A stretch of DNA of 64,000 nucleotides from Takifugu bimaculatus (GCA_004026145.2 CP034984.1:13009321-13073320); one strand, 5' to 3'; positions 26,459-38,842 are shown, counted from the stretch's first letter. Notes: a model not told the origin generated them from the sequence alone. Numbers and translations are program-made.

Positions 26459-29400
26459 AGGAAGCTTTTGGGCCACCACAGCCTCGTGTTGTGTTCTTAT
26501 ATAAAATAAAATAGTCTAGATTTCTCCGTCTCCTTCTTGATCTTCTCTTCTTTATGATAAATTGGAAATTGTAAAAATGAAAAGTGTGTTAAACATTACC
26601 GGACCAAACAAACACACTAATTGCTGTTGTTTTGTTTTTAGCATGCTAACTGCTAGCAGCAATGTTTGGGCCTGTTAACTGGAGTTGCTTGATCTCTTAT
26701 CTAGAAGCTTTCACTGTTGTTAGCTGATGTTGAACCAGGTTGCTTTATTTTCGTCATTCATGCGTTTGCAGCTGCTGAATTAGTGTCTGCAGTAACGAAA
26801 CAGGCTGCAGCATCAGGCCTGTTGACGCCTGCTCCTCCTGTGTCGTCTGTTTCCGCTTCACTCTCAGTTTTAGTCGCGGCTCTTTTCGACATTTCAACTT
26901 TCTCATTGACTCAACCTACCAGGACCTCATTTTGCTGCCACCCGCTTCAATATCAATATCAATATCAATCTTTATTTATATGGCACTTTTCATACGCTAG
27001 GTAGCACAAAGTGCCTCACAAAGGATAAAAACAGCAAAGAGAACAAGAGAATCAAGAAAAGGACACACACGCACATGCATACAACACACTTACACACACA
27101 AACAAGCTTAGACAAGAGATGTTCGTGCATTGGGACTGAGGGCAGCACCGGAACCCAAACCTTCTCCATTTAAGTCTTAAATGGGGCGACCGGTCACGTC
27201 GCAGCACCTCCAAAAACACGAGATGAAGACGTTGTGGTTGAGGGTTTCGGTGAAAATAGCTCTGCGGCACAGGAAGTGAAAAATAGAAACAGTTCTTGGT
27301 TTCGGGTCCGGTCGTCTCTTCCTGCCTGAGACAGCAGCTTCCCTCCAGCAGCCTCAGGGTCAGAACCACGTGACGTTTCTGTTCAAAATGGCCACAAACG
27401 ACCAGATGAGACTTTCCCCTGAATCACGGGGCGGCGGTGTGGAGGTCACGGCTTCCTGCTCTGGCACGCAGCCTTTCTCCAGTGGACCCAGTTCCGGTCC
27501 AGTGATGGAGTCACAGTCGGGCCCCCGCCTGCCTCCTGTATATCATGTTGTGTTGTGTTGTGTGTTACAGGTGGTACCAGCTCAAATCTAAGACGGGTAA
27601 GAAAGAGAAAGAACGAGGGGACATTCAGGTCACCGTCCAGTTCACCCGAGACAATCTGACCGCCAGCATGTACGACCTGGTCATGAAGGACAAGAGCATG
27701 TCCACCTTTGGCAAGCTGAAGGAGCGCATGAGAGGGAAGAAGAGGTCCAGCGAGGAGGACTCGTCCTCGTCTATCCTGCCGGGCGGGTACGGGTCGCTCT
27801 GCCGCATGCGCCAGAGGCTGCCCAGCGAAGGCGGCGGGGAGGAGGATTACGAGGACGACGAGGGCGGCGAGGTCAGGCGGAGCAAGATGAGGACCTTCTT
27901 CTTGAGGGGGAAGCTGAGGAAGTCTTCAGACACCCGCTCCAGCACGTCGCTGGGGTCGGAGAGCAGCGAGTCCTCGTCGCGGGGCGGGAGCCTCAGTCCC
28001 ACGGCTGGAATCAGCGTGGTGGTGTCTGACCTGTCCAACTCGCCCAGTAACAGCAGCAACCTGACAACCGACAGCCCAGGTGAGGAGGAGCATCAGATGC
28101 TGCTGCTGCTGCTGCTGATGCTGCCTGGTACCACGCAGGCCGGCATCAAGCAACATTTGATAGAAGTTGTTCAGGGTTTATGTCTGTCAGCATCGTAACG
28201 GCCTGAGATCAACTCTACATTAAACTATTTCTGTCTCTGAGAGAAGCTCCGACCAACGTGCACGAACCTATTGTGTTTCTGGAGGCGTGCGCTCCCCAGA
28301 CTGCTGCTGATGTTGTTAAATCACCTTTGAGGAGAGAGATTTCCCAACGTTTCCCTCCTTGTCTCCACAGAGCACACAGCCAACCTGTCGCCCAGGTCGC
28401 CGTCGTCTCTGCAGTGTGAGTTTGGTGACGAGGCCGCGGAGATCAGCATCGCCGTGCTTCAGCCCACCCCGCCGGTGACCAGAAGCCAAGCGTGCAGCGT
28501 CCCGCCCCTGGACCCAGGCTCAGGAAAGCCTCCAACATCTTTAGGCCTGGGACTGTTGCACAAGTCTCTGCCTCTGTCCACGTCTCTACAGAACCTCAAC
28601 CCAAGAGCCTCTATGGATCCCTCCAAAGGCCCCGTCAGCGATGGGCGCCGCTGGTCTTTTGACAAGCCTGGCGAGGAGGAGAAGGCGGCGATCGCAGCAG
28701 CCTTGGAGCAGAGCGGCCCCATGCTGGGCGGAGATGAGATTGAGGAACGTTTGGGACGCGCCGGCCCCACCAAAGATGCCTCCGTCACATGGGAGGCTGG
28801 AAGTCAGGGTAAGAAGCCGAAGAGAAACTTGCTCTCCCATGGGAGAGGCCATGCGGCAGGGAAGGGTCAGAATCAGAGGGAGGAGTCTGAACAGAGCGCT
28901 GCCGTCACTGCGGACAAACACAAGGGTTGGTTTGGATCAAAGGACTCGCCCGGCAAACCCAGGTGAGCTTGTGAGTTTGTTTGGTCAGTATTGATACAGA
29001 TGTTTTCCCACAGAACAGCTGCCTCCGTCTTTCTGCTCTCCACAGCACCAACAGTAATGGTGCATTAGCCACATGCTAGCCCACTGGCTGGGTCGTATGT
29101 TTATCACTCCCAGTTCCAGGAGGGTTCAGCTGGAAGCTGGATGTTGCTCCAGCTGTGCCCTTGGCTCCAGGTCTCCTCTGAACTGCAGACGAAGGTCGTG
29201 GCTGCTCTCCTGAAATGGGATCATGGCGCCGTCATAATCAACTCTGTGGGTTGCAGCACACGTTTGAGGCAAACACTTTGGTCGGGGGGCGGATGAATAC
29301 GAGGTTAGGCCAGTTGATGCCTCAGGTTTATTTCAGGAGCAGCTCGTTTATCATCGGGGTCACCCTGGTTATTGATCAGTGCTGCTATTGATTAGGACTA

Positions 29401-32400
29401 ACTGGTGCTTCTTACGGTTCTTTCTCTCATTTTAATAGTTGCTGGTTGTGTTGCAACAAGAGCAACACAACAGGCATGGTCTCCGGTCTTCCCCAGGTCT
29501 GATCCACTGGGGCAGCTCTGCAACATTTGATTTGCGCTGTTCAGTTGTGTCCTTGTGATGCTCCCGGGCATCCAGAAACTGAAGTTAAAACAAGTTAAAA
29601 ATCTTTTCAAGGCATTCAAAAGTGTCAGACACGCAGTAAAGTCTGCATGAAACCCACCCTGTGATGATTGAGGAATGATTCAGGAATGATTCAGGAATGC
29701 AGATGTGATTTCAGAGCTTCTGCAGCTGTGTGAACCATCCTCACTAATCACGAGGACTGTGTCCCCTTCCTTTCACAGCCCTGACCCCAGCACTGACTTC
29801 ACACATGTTGCCCTCCCCACAATTCCCCCCGTAGGTTCCCCTGCTCCGGTTTCTCCCCTGCACCACACTAACCCGTTCACCAACTCGCACAGCACGCTGC
29901 TGCCCATATCCCCCTGCAACCCTTTCTTCTCTCTCCTCCAGCAGAACCCTTTTTATGACGCCATGCTCCCCGCTCAGCCCCTGAAACCTTCCCCGCCGCC
30001 TCTGCCTTTCCTCTCCAGTTCCCGGCCTCCCATTTCTCACCTCTTTCCTCAGACGAACGACCCTAACGGGACCCCCAAAGCCTCCAGCGTTGTTCGGAGC
30101 AGCGTGTGTTCAAACGCTAAGAGTGACAGGATGGACGGAACCCAGAAACGACCCCTCCCTCCGACTCCTGCGGAACTGCCTCACAGGACGCCCTCTAACC
30201 CCTTCACGCCTGGGGGGCAGCGGCCGGACGCGCAGTGGGATGACTTCTTTGAAGCATTTGCAGCTGGAAGGCTGCAGCCTCCCGGGGAGCTGACCACAGA
30301 CCGCGCATCACGGCGGGGCACGAGGAGCACTCTGGCGAAGCGCTGCAGCGATGGAGCGTTGCCTCCTTCGTCATGTGACTCTCCACATGGGTCGGGAGCA
30401 GAAACGCGTAGCTCTACCGGCCACTTGACCAACGCTAGCACCACTCACTTTGACGGATTTGCACAGTTTCTTGAAACTATTCCCGAGCACAACGACGGCG
30501 GGGCTTTAGATCATCCTGCTCCCCCTCTAAGAACTGCTGCTCACACTGAAAGTGATCAAGCTAACGGCAAAACTCACATGCATTTTTTAACCAACGCTAA
30601 TATGGACCCGGGTTCCCATCATCCCTCGGCTGCCACGCTCAGCAGCAGCTCCCCAGATCCTGCTTCTTCAGGTATCGGCAGTTCCGTGGAGGAGGATTTC
30701 CTCTCCTGTTTGTCTTCTCATTCGGACAAGTTCTCCGCTTCATCTGCTGAGGAATCTGAGGCGCAGAACCTGGAAACCGACATCATCAGCTTTGAAAAGT
30801 CCTGCGAGCCAATCAGGAAGTCCAAATCCTCAGAGTCAGAGGACGACAGGTCTAACGGTCCATATTTGTTGGGGTTAGAACAGAACCCGGACATCCAGCG
30901 CCGGAGCAGCGAAGCTTTGGAAGGCTCTGTGGCGCCATCCCCAGGGATGGTGCCTGTGGTGGCGCCACTGGAGCGTCCAGAAGAGAAACACTCCGATCTG
31001 CAGCCAAGATCCGACGGAAGAGAAGAGTTTCCCGTACCAGTGGAGGAGTTTCCACCTACACACGCGATGATCTCTTCACCTCCAGATGTTTTACAGCCAA
31101 CATTTCACATCCAAACCTCCTCCCCAGCTGGGAGGCAGAATTCCGCAGGTTTCCCTGCGGAGGAGGCCGCATGGGGGCGGGAGGCAGATCGGCATTCGCC
31201 GATTCCGTGTGGGGATTTTCCTGTCAGTCCAAGCAGCACCTTCAGTCCGCTGCTGCTGCCCCCTCCTCTGTCCGACCGCAGCAGCTGCTTCCTTCACAGT
31301 CTTTACTTGAGCTCCGACTCGCAGAATTACCAAAGTTGTGAATCTCCTCCGTCACCAAACGTCTCCAGCAGCTCGGAGCCGAAGCAGGCGCCAGACTGGG
31401 CCAGTTCCACTCTGGCGCCCGCTGATGCTGCTCAGGAGGTCTTTGCTGACGCATCCACGCCATCTCGTGAGGAATCCCAGCAGAGCAGCAGCCTGGGATG
31501 CAGCTGCGACCTCCTGCCGCCAGCTTTTACGATGAAAGACGAGTCCTGCGACAACCAACAGAGGAGCTTCACAGACCAGGTGCTGCCCGCCGTCTCAGGT
31601 GACAGGTTCTGCCCTCATGCACAGACGCTGCAGCGCTCCCACTCTGACGGCTCGCTCAAACTGACCCGGGACCAGCGCCTTTGCGGCGCCGACTTCCCCG
31701 CCCTCCCCTCCTCCGCTCCTCTAACTCCTGACCACACTAGCCCCTCTGCAGCTCTCTCCCCCCTCCCTCCTTTTGCCAGCGCTACAGCAGGGTCACCACC
31801 CAGCATGCCACAGGCTGCGGCGCCCAGCCCAGTGTCTCTGGAGAGCCAGCAGGCAGCCAATCAGCAGAACAGGTGAGGTTGCACATGCTCAGAAGCGGGT
31901 GAGAAGGTGGAGGAAACGCTCCTTTCCCACTTCCAGAGATTTCTGTCCTGTCGTCACTTCAGTCTGCTGCTCTGCTTCGTCTGCTCCTCCCCTGCGCTAC
32001 TGACTCTCGAGGGGTTTCTCTGTTGTGGTGTGACCTCCTCTTTTTCTTCACTTCACTGTTACCACACACTCCCACACACAGGTGTTAACAGGACTTTTCT
32101 GCAGGTGTGGTGTGTGTGTGTGTGTGTCCTGGCTCTGTGGTAATGGGAGGGGAAATGGAACCTCAGGCCAATTAACAGTTATTATTTTTCCTTCAATCCT
32201 TCCATGCACACACACTCCCTTCCCCAACACACATAAAGACACACACACCCCCATCCCCACAGGGCAAGCTAGCGTTCTCACACAAACACACCAAAATTGT
32301 CAAGCAGAAATCTTTGGTGAGGTGGTGTTGTTTCACTGAAAGCATTTCTTTTTTCACCTTGGGGTAATAATTCATTTAACACTGTTCTAGATGTTTGGTT

Positions 32401-33643
32401 GCACCTAACGCATGCAATTAATTAAGCCTCCTATTTTTCAGCTAATTTGGGTAAAGTTTTCACCCGTGTTTTCCTGTAATGAGGAGTCTTCTGCATGTCT
32501 GACCTTCCTTTCTTCAGTGAAACAAAGACTGAGATTTGATCTGTAGCAGCCGTGTCTGTTGCTGTCCTGGAGGTGCAGAACATTGTCTGTTGTGCTTCAG
32601 TAACGGGGCCCATCTATGACCTGAGGTGTAGGTGTGCAGGAGATGCAGATAACAGGGAGCTGTATTCCCTGTATAACTGATGGAAACCTATTTCACAATC
32701 AGTGAATTATGGTTCCCAGACAGTTACCCTCCAGGCTGGTAACAGAAGGCGAATCTTTTAAATTCACCTAACATTTAAAGAAAAGCACCGCAGATGTTCT
32801 GATAAATGTCTGTGATTGGTCCTGATCACCTCATCCAGCCCCCACCCTGTGAAACCCCTGCTCAGCACCACCGAGGCTGAGGAGAAGCGGAATGAGGGCC
32901 GGTCAGTGCTGGCCACTGGACTGGAGAAGCTCAAGTTCACCATCCACCCTGGGAGGAGCAGCCAGCTCAGTGAGCAGGAGGCCGACAGGCGGAAGGTGTG
33001 TTGTCACCATGCAAAAATACAGCAGTGCTGCCCCCAGAGGCAGACAGCGGAATAGCAGCGCTTGTTATTCTACTTTTCACAATTATCTTTCACACTAAAT
33101 AGGCAACAAAGAATTCCTTTTATTAGATGCTGTCTCATATTTACAAAAGAGTGGAGGCAGTGATTAACACAGCCTGAATTTAATGTGAGGCACTTTGTTT
33201 AGAATGTCGCATTAGCTTAGTACGGTTGTAAATTTCTATTAAATTGTTGCAGTTCTGGTAGTTGAATCACAGCAACTGGACTGTTTTGGTTATTATTAAA
33301 TGAATGCTCTCCTTTTAGAAGGGCAGCAGGTGCTTTAAGACCCCTTTTTAACATTTTCCAATATTTTTTCCCCACGGTTCTCCAGTTGGTGACGGGAGGA
33401 GCCGGCTCGTACTACCACCTGAACCACAATGACCTGGTGGCTCTGCTGGTTCAGCGGGAGGCGGAGCTTGAGGAGCAGAGGGAGGAGTTTGAGCGGCAGA
33501 AATGTTTACTGGCGAAGCGGGAGGTTGAGCTGAAGAAGCTGAAGCCGCAGGTCAAAGATCTGGAGGACTACATTGACACGCTGCTGGTGCGCATCATGGA
33601 GCAGAAGCCCACCCTCCTGCAAGTGCGATCCAAGTTCAAGTGA
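22431..33643 (+). CDS. rab11fip5: Rab11 family-interacting protein 5 (class I FIP), long form of 1,324 residues
   Basis: Class I Rab11-FIPs bind phosphoinositide-rich membrane through a C2 domain and active Rab11 through a C-terminal helix, and direct cargo through recycling endosomes. Coding exons: 22431-22795, 27571-28079, 28371-28962, 29779-31872, 32839-32995 and 33386-33643 (TGA). All borders are GT-AG and all phases agree, giving 1,325 codons with the stop. The C2 domain spans about residues 12-120 (THVQVTVLRARGVRGKGKHG, TVMHQALMGLDLFLGQAVVP). The next segment holds the conserved EWYQLKSKTGKKEKERGD and FFLRGKLRKS. Exon 4 encodes residues 490-1186, disordered and Ser/Pro-rich, with NPF motifs at 520, 536, 545 and 629. 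Exon 5 has the FIP5-type LATGLEKLKF. The last exon encodes the Rab11-binding domain (YYHLNHNDL, LEDYIDTLLVRIMEQKP). The ATG at 22431 is the first in frame. Gene-body features and the noto/emx1 neighbours favour FIP5 over FIP1 or FIP2. Confidence 0.93.
25417..25454. repeat. (GT)19 microsatellite
   Basis: Uninterrupted GT run in rab11fip5 intron 1. Confidence 0.95.
26399..26455. repeat. (GT)n microsatellite, interrupted
   Basis: Two GT runs separated by GAGACA in rab11fip5 intron 1. Confidence 0.95.
26945..27060 (-). mobile_element. Fish retroelement remnant with an ATATCA-type tail
   Basis: CAATATCAATATCAATATCA followed by CTTTATTTATATGGCACTTT, then by GCACAAAGTGCCTCACAAAGG, resembles the terminal part of an abundant fish short or long interspersed element read from its tail. 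The tail on the left suggests minus orientation. The family and the far end are uncertain. Confidence 0.45.
29779..31872 (+). other. rab11fip5: Symmetric cassette mega-exon of rab11fip5 with four NPF motifs
   Basis: This exon is 2,094 nt (698 codons) and enters and leaves in the same phase. The exons before it end in AG, and both it and the exon after it begin with C. Skipping it would therefore preserve frame and restore the same Ser codon, giving a 626-residue protein close to the canonical mammalian FIP5 length (about 650, from memory). It encodes low-complexity Ser/Pro/Glu text with NPF at 29870, 29918, 29945 and 30197 and a conserved-looking aromatic and acidic patch, QWDDFFEAFAAGRL, shortly after the fourth. 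NPF tripeptides are ligands of EH domains such as those of EHD proteins; FIP2 is known to use them. Confidence 0.8.
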
Positions 33644-35625
33644 GGCGGCTTCTGCAGCTCGGACCGCGTCTCGTCACTCTAACCTCCACGACAAGCTCTT
33701 TAGTCTTCTCACTGCTAGGCTGTCCTTTTTGATACAAACATCTGGGCACGTAGAGACGGCGGGGGCGTGTTTTCCAGAAGCGTTGTTCTGAATGTCGCAG
33801 GTTCTCAGGTCGTTTTCAGGTTCACACAGGCGGGTGGTTTCAGTTCAGGAGCCCGATTGTAGAATTATCACTTCTTCCTTTTCACGTTTCTTTTGGGGCT
33901 TTATCAGAGTGTGAATCCACAACAGTGCATGTCCATCCTGCAGGTTATCTACCAACCAGAGGAGGATCACAGCCCGTCCTGTCTCTCTTTTTTAGCTCAC
34001 TCGCTTACATTTTTGTTGTCTCTCATAACTGCATCATTTCATAAGCATTAGCATATTATAAACGATCAATTCTAGTGGTTGAGCTGTGGAGTTTCTTTAC
34101 ATACATATCCATTATTTTTTCCTGTTCCACCAGGAACATGACCAATTACTTTTCACTACTCTTAAGCTACATCCCATAACTCAAATTAGATTTATTATTG
34201 CTCCAGGTGTTTGCTCAGCTATCTGTCTGTTCTGTAGTCACAGAGCTCAATTTTAAAACAATATCAAGGGTCTGATAGAATATTGTGTTTCCTTACTAAA
34301 GTAAATGTAAGAATGAATTCTCTAATGAGAATTGATGTCAGAGCATCAGTAGGATCCACAGTTTGGGACAGGATGGTTCATGGGTTGTTTTGGATTGACT
34401 CTCTACACTCTTCCTGATGATGGCGTCATCATTCAGACACGTCGTTGAGGCTAGAAACACCAAATGAGCGCCAGTGTGCAGCGAGACACATGACTGGGGA
34501 CTATTAAAAGCTTCTAAATGTTCAAGTGTTCTTAGCCAGCAGTGGGGGTGTTCGAACCTGCAGTTCTATACACAGTTCGGTGATCTTTTTCGGCTCTTCC
34601 CACCTCACCTTTTATTGTTATTCTAGTTTATACCTTAAATCGACCCATCATGCTAAGCCTAAGGAGCTAGCGGACTCTAGCATGGGTCACGGCATCATCC
34701 TGTCCAAAAGTATTGGGGTCAGTCACCTCTGATCTTGTGCCACTGCCTTGCCGGCTTCATCAACACAAGCCCACGGCTTTAAAATGCTTCCAACATGCCA
34801 GTACTTGACTCCCCCCGCCTGAGTGTTGCACCCACCCCTGCTCGAGCACGCATAACGTGGTGGTTTCAGTTGTACCGAAGGCTTTCCCACTGCGTTCTAC
34901 AGCATGCTGCCCTTCTAAATTGCCAAACGCTGCCTTATTATTTTGTGTCACTTGGAGGTTAATTAAGAATCCATAGCTTCAGTTTATTTGTTAGGGTTCA
35001 GAGGAGAAGGTTTTGAAAAAGAAAAGCCATTCCTGCTTTTTAAAAAGGATTTCTTTTAACTGTCATTCTGTTCACTGCAGGAGAAACTTTAGGCAGACCG
35101 ATAGGATCCACACAGTCACTTCCTGAGAAATGCCTCCAACAAAGCCTTGAAGCTTAAGTGATGCGCCATAAAGTATTCTTATACGATGCCATTTGTGGGT
35201 GTTCTTGCACTAATTAATTGTCAGAGCATAAATACTGTACCTGTCAATAAATGTGGGTATAGTTAGATCTTCCTCTCCACTCTACCGCACCTTTGCTCTG
35301 TGTCTGAAGCACTCGGTCTGCTCACACACTGTCGTCCTTATTCCCGGTGAGCTTGAAGCGTTTGACAAACATCCTAAAACTCATCTCTGTCCTCAAGATA
35401 AAGTGCATAAATGACTGTAGAGACGTTCTAAATAAGCGCAAGAGTAGTGGTCCTTCATGTCTTCCATTTTCAACGTTTTTATTTAAGTTCATTGAATTTT
35501 GTGCTTGGTTGCTTAGATGATGGGATGTGAGTTAGTATGTGAGACTGGAACGTTTACAATTCGTGATGCAATTCTGTTTCACAAATTTTGTATATTTAAT
35601 AAAGAGTATTTTGTGTTTCTTGCTC
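33644..35625 (+). other. rab11fip5: rab11fip5 3' UTR
   Basis: No coding sequence follows the TGA. Polyadenylation signals AATAAA occur at 35246-35251 and 35598-35603. The second is followed by a T/GT-rich stretch (TTTTGTGTTTCTTG), so the transcript probably ends near 35620. Extent inferred. Confidence 0.5.
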
Positions 35626-35999
35626 ACCCTACGTTTGGTTGTAAATGTGTTACTAATTCAGATTTAAATTTAAAGGTCCCTCTACATGCATCATTAAAAG
35701 ATAAACCACCTGCTTTTTATATCTTTATAGAAACACCATTTAATCTTTGCATGTAATTTAGATACATACTAGAAAGAGCAATTTTATTCCAAGCAATCCT
35801 GCAAACTATTACTAGTCACTTTCAAAGGTTGGCAATTAATTGTACACTAAGATTGACCATGGCTGCACCGGGGGCGTTTATTCCCGGCCAATATTACAGG
35901 TAAAATCAGCAGCTTTAATTCGTTTAGTAATGAACTGAGATATTATTATTATTGTTGTTTCCGAGCAGCTCATTTATTACAGAATTTGATCCAAACCTA

Positions 36000-36013
36000 C
36001 CACCAGAGGGCTG
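36000..36013 (+). promoter_or_regulatory. CTCF-like motif, plus orientation
   Basis: CCACCAGAGGGCTG matches 13 of 14 positions of the core CCASYAGRKGGCRS. It lies 120 bases before the orphan promoter at 36120 and points toward emx1. Motif match only. Confidence 0.45.
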
Positions 36014-36120
36014 CGTAAGACACTTAAACCCAAACGCCTTCCCTCAGTGCGTCTTTCAAAACAATTTAAATCCGTTTTGTCTTTGTTTTTTTTAAAAAAT
36101 GTACTTCATAAAAAACTAAA

Positions 36121-36288
36121 ATGACGTCTCCTGGGAAGTGTAGTCTCAACTCTGGACACCATTACCCATAATGCCACGGAAAGGCCGAACAGCAACAAAT
36201 CTGCGGCTCTTTAAATTGTTTTAAGAAAAGAAGGCGGTTGTTGGCGTCCACGTGAGGCCACGCGCCGAACATCCGCCATTTCCGCCAG
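36121..36288 (+). promoter_or_regulatory. Housekeeping-type promoter with ZNF143 and YY1 motifs, and probable non-coding first exon
   Basis: Two ZNF143/THAP11-type motifs occur in opposite orientations: ACTACACTTCCCAG on the minus strand at 36131-36144, and ACCCATAATGC on the plus strand at 36165-36175, the latter matching 15 of 19 positions of ACTACAATTCCCATAATGC. A near-CRE (TGACGTCT) lies at 36122 and an E-box CACGTG at 36249-36254. A YY1 site (CCGCCATTT) at 36273-36281 is followed immediately by CCGCCAG and a good splice donor, GTACGT, at 36289. YY1 sites of this form typically sit at the start of short 5' UTR exons of ubiquitously expressed genes. No coding exon that I can recognise follows. 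Confidence 0.5.
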
Positions 36289-37126
36289 GTACGTTTTTAT
36301 TTTGTCACACAAACGTTTTAATAGTCGTCTGTTCGTCTTCCTGCAAGTAAATTATAAAAAGAAGTCTTATAAAAATTCTTTGAGTTGTTTATTTCTGCTC
36401 CTTTTCGCCGTCAGTTTGTCCTTAAATAGCATTTTAGTCACGTGACAACAGGTCAGGTCAATTATTGGACAATTAATCCTGATTTAATCAAAGTTAATGT
36501 GGAAGTTAAAGACCCGTTTCCAAATATGTATCTGCGTGCTAGAAACTCTAAATGTGTACACCCAGTGATTAAAATGGCCACACAAATTTATGATATCAGG
36601 AAGGTTGAAGTCTGCAGTTATTACTCTTTTCACAGCCCCAATTTGATCAGAAACATCCTAATGAACTAATTAGGTGTTGTAGGTTCGAGCCTTTGTCATG
36701 TTGGGCTTCATTAGTTGACGCTGCAGGTTTGCAGTAATCTAGAAAAGGAAACCTTTATGAAGCAATAATGCAATAAAGGACATTTCCAAAGGTACAGATG
36801 AGGAGTCTTAATCAGAAGTCTTAATAAAGCTGCATAGTTGTTGTTTTGGTCATAAAATAATTTATCATAAAGGAATTAAATCACCTGTATTATCAGGCCT
36901 GACAGAGGGTGTTGCAACTCTTGAGTACTTTAATTAAAACTGCCATTAAAAAATCAAATTAATGTATTGATTTGACATTTATTGATTTCAGATATGTCTT
37001 TGCAGCTCAACAATTTTATAATCTATATGACTCAATAAGTGTTTGAAGACATTTAATTAAAACCAAGTGAAGCACAGGTAAAAATGTGTTGTTTTTTTTC
37101 AGCCAGAATTTATTCATTAAAAACTT

Positions 37127-37134
37127 TGCATCCA

Positions 37135-37201
<67 letters not shown>
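37127..37201. repeat. (CA)n microsatellite
   Basis: About 34 CA units, nearly uninterrupted. Confidence 0.97.
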
Positions 37202-37204
<3 letters not shown>

Positions 37205-37920
37205 AAATGAGTTTGGATAAGTCTTGATTAATAATTAAGTCTTAGAAACATAATTAAAAATATTCCTCGAGCTTGTGTTTTCACTCATCCATATGTTCAT
37301 GGAGTTATGAGGTTCAGCTGTCAGACAGATTCCAGATTTTTATCCAAATTAGCAATTAGCGTAGTTAAACTCTCGTTAGAGACTGATGGGCAGCTCTTAA
37401 GGCGGCGCCGCCGTGCTGCACTTCCAAATGGATTCGTGGTGTTCAGCTGTGAATAAATGATCAGAATTTGTGTGGGTCTGAACCGATCCAGATGCCCCGT
37501 AAGGTGCAGGTAAGAGTGTGTGGGCATTATTAACGAGGAGACTCCACCTGCTGGATCAGCGTGTTGGGGCACAGCTGGAGTCCCTTTAGAGGGGAACATC
37601 CAGAACCACCAGAACCACCCGTCAGCCTTTTATACCTGAGAAAAGTCTGAACTCTTCTGGGTTTTCTGTTATTCCATTACCTTGCTCGGTGGTGCAGTTG
37701 CCTCATTGAAGGTTCTGGGCTTGATTCTGGCCTGAAGCCTTTCTAAATGGAGCTTGCTTGGTCTGTGTGAAGGTCCTGCCCGGGTCCGAATCGTCCACAT
37801 GAGGTTGTTTGATTCTAAATGCAACCCTGGAAATCAATGGTGTTTTGGAATAATGGTCTCTTTTTCCTCACAGACCAGTTTCTAGTTGCTTCAGGCATTT
37901 TCTGGATGTGACTGACTGAA

Positions 37921-38320
37921 TGTGACAGAGCTTCATACATGTTCTTCATGTTTTTGTCTGTGACAGAGCTTCATACATGTTCTTCATGTTTTTGTCTGTG
38001 ACAGAGCTTCATACATGTTCTTCATGTTTTTGTCTGTTTGTGACAGAGCTTCATACATGTTCTTCATGTTTTTGTCTGTTTGTGACAGAGCTTCATACAT
38101 GTTCATGTTTTTGTCTGTGACAGAGCTTCATACATGTTCTTCATGTTTTTGTCTGTTTGTGACAGAGCTTCATACATGTTCATGTTTTTGTCTGTTTGTG
38201 ACAGAGCTTCATACATGTTCTTCATGTTTTTGTCTGTTTGTGGCAGAGCTTCATACATGTTCTTCATGTTTTTGACTGTGACAGAGCTTCATACATGTTC
38301 TTCATGTTTTTGTCTGTGTT
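37921..38320. repeat. Minisatellite, ten copies of a 36-42 bp unit
   Basis: The phrase GAGCTTCATACATG recurs ten times, each time followed by a spacer built from TTCATGTTTTTGTCTG. Copies differ mainly by presence or absence of a TTC triplet and of a TTTG tetramer. Open frames through it are artefacts of the repeat. Confidence 0.97.
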
Positions 38321-38842
38321 CAGCTTCCAAACCCTCTTTTAGACACACAAAAAAGGAGTTTCCAGGGCTGAATAAGTGCAGCTCCTTTATGGAAAACCCT
38401 GTTTTAGCTCACACTTTCTAAATATTGTCACATTTGGTAGCTTTGCTCAAAAGAAGAGTTTCATATAGAAAGACTTAATGAATCTCCATTTCTGCGGTAT
38501 GACCTTAAGATTCTGAGGCCCCTCGTTACCCAGAGGTTCTGCTGGCTGATTGAGCTGTTGCTCAGCTCTTTGGTGACCTTCTGCAGCAACTCCTGGGATG
38601 TCAGGACGTGCACACACACGGAGCAGCTGTGATGGGTGGTGTTCTCATACACGTGCACCTTCCATCCTGCTGAGGGGGCTGAGCCTCAACATGCCCCGAT
38701 GATGTGTGGGGGGGGCACCAAAATGGCAAGATCATTAGGACAAATTGGGCCACATGACAGGTGCTTCACAGGCTCGGAATCGTCTCATCTGTCCTGAAAA
38801 TCAGCATGAAGGTTTTAGTGATGCTCAGTTATCACACACAAG

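Larger units (their letters stand above)
22796..27570 (+). other. rab11fip5: First intron of rab11fip5, no gene seen
   Basis: This 4.8-kb intron (GTAAGT donor, TTACAG acceptor) contains two (GT)n microsatellites and a retroelement-like stretch near 26945-27060. I see no exon in it. Confidence 0.7.

Noticed and set aside
28080..28198. Extension of rab11fip5 exon 2 into a poly-Leu tail
   Set aside because: A good donor follows CCCAG at 28079 and the phase joins exactly to the exon at 28371; the Leu run is intronic CTG repeat.
37921..38320. Regularly spaced direct repeats resembling a CRISPR array
   Set aside because: The repeats are contiguous with no unique spacers, show internal length variants and lie in a vertebrate genome. 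This is a minisatellite.
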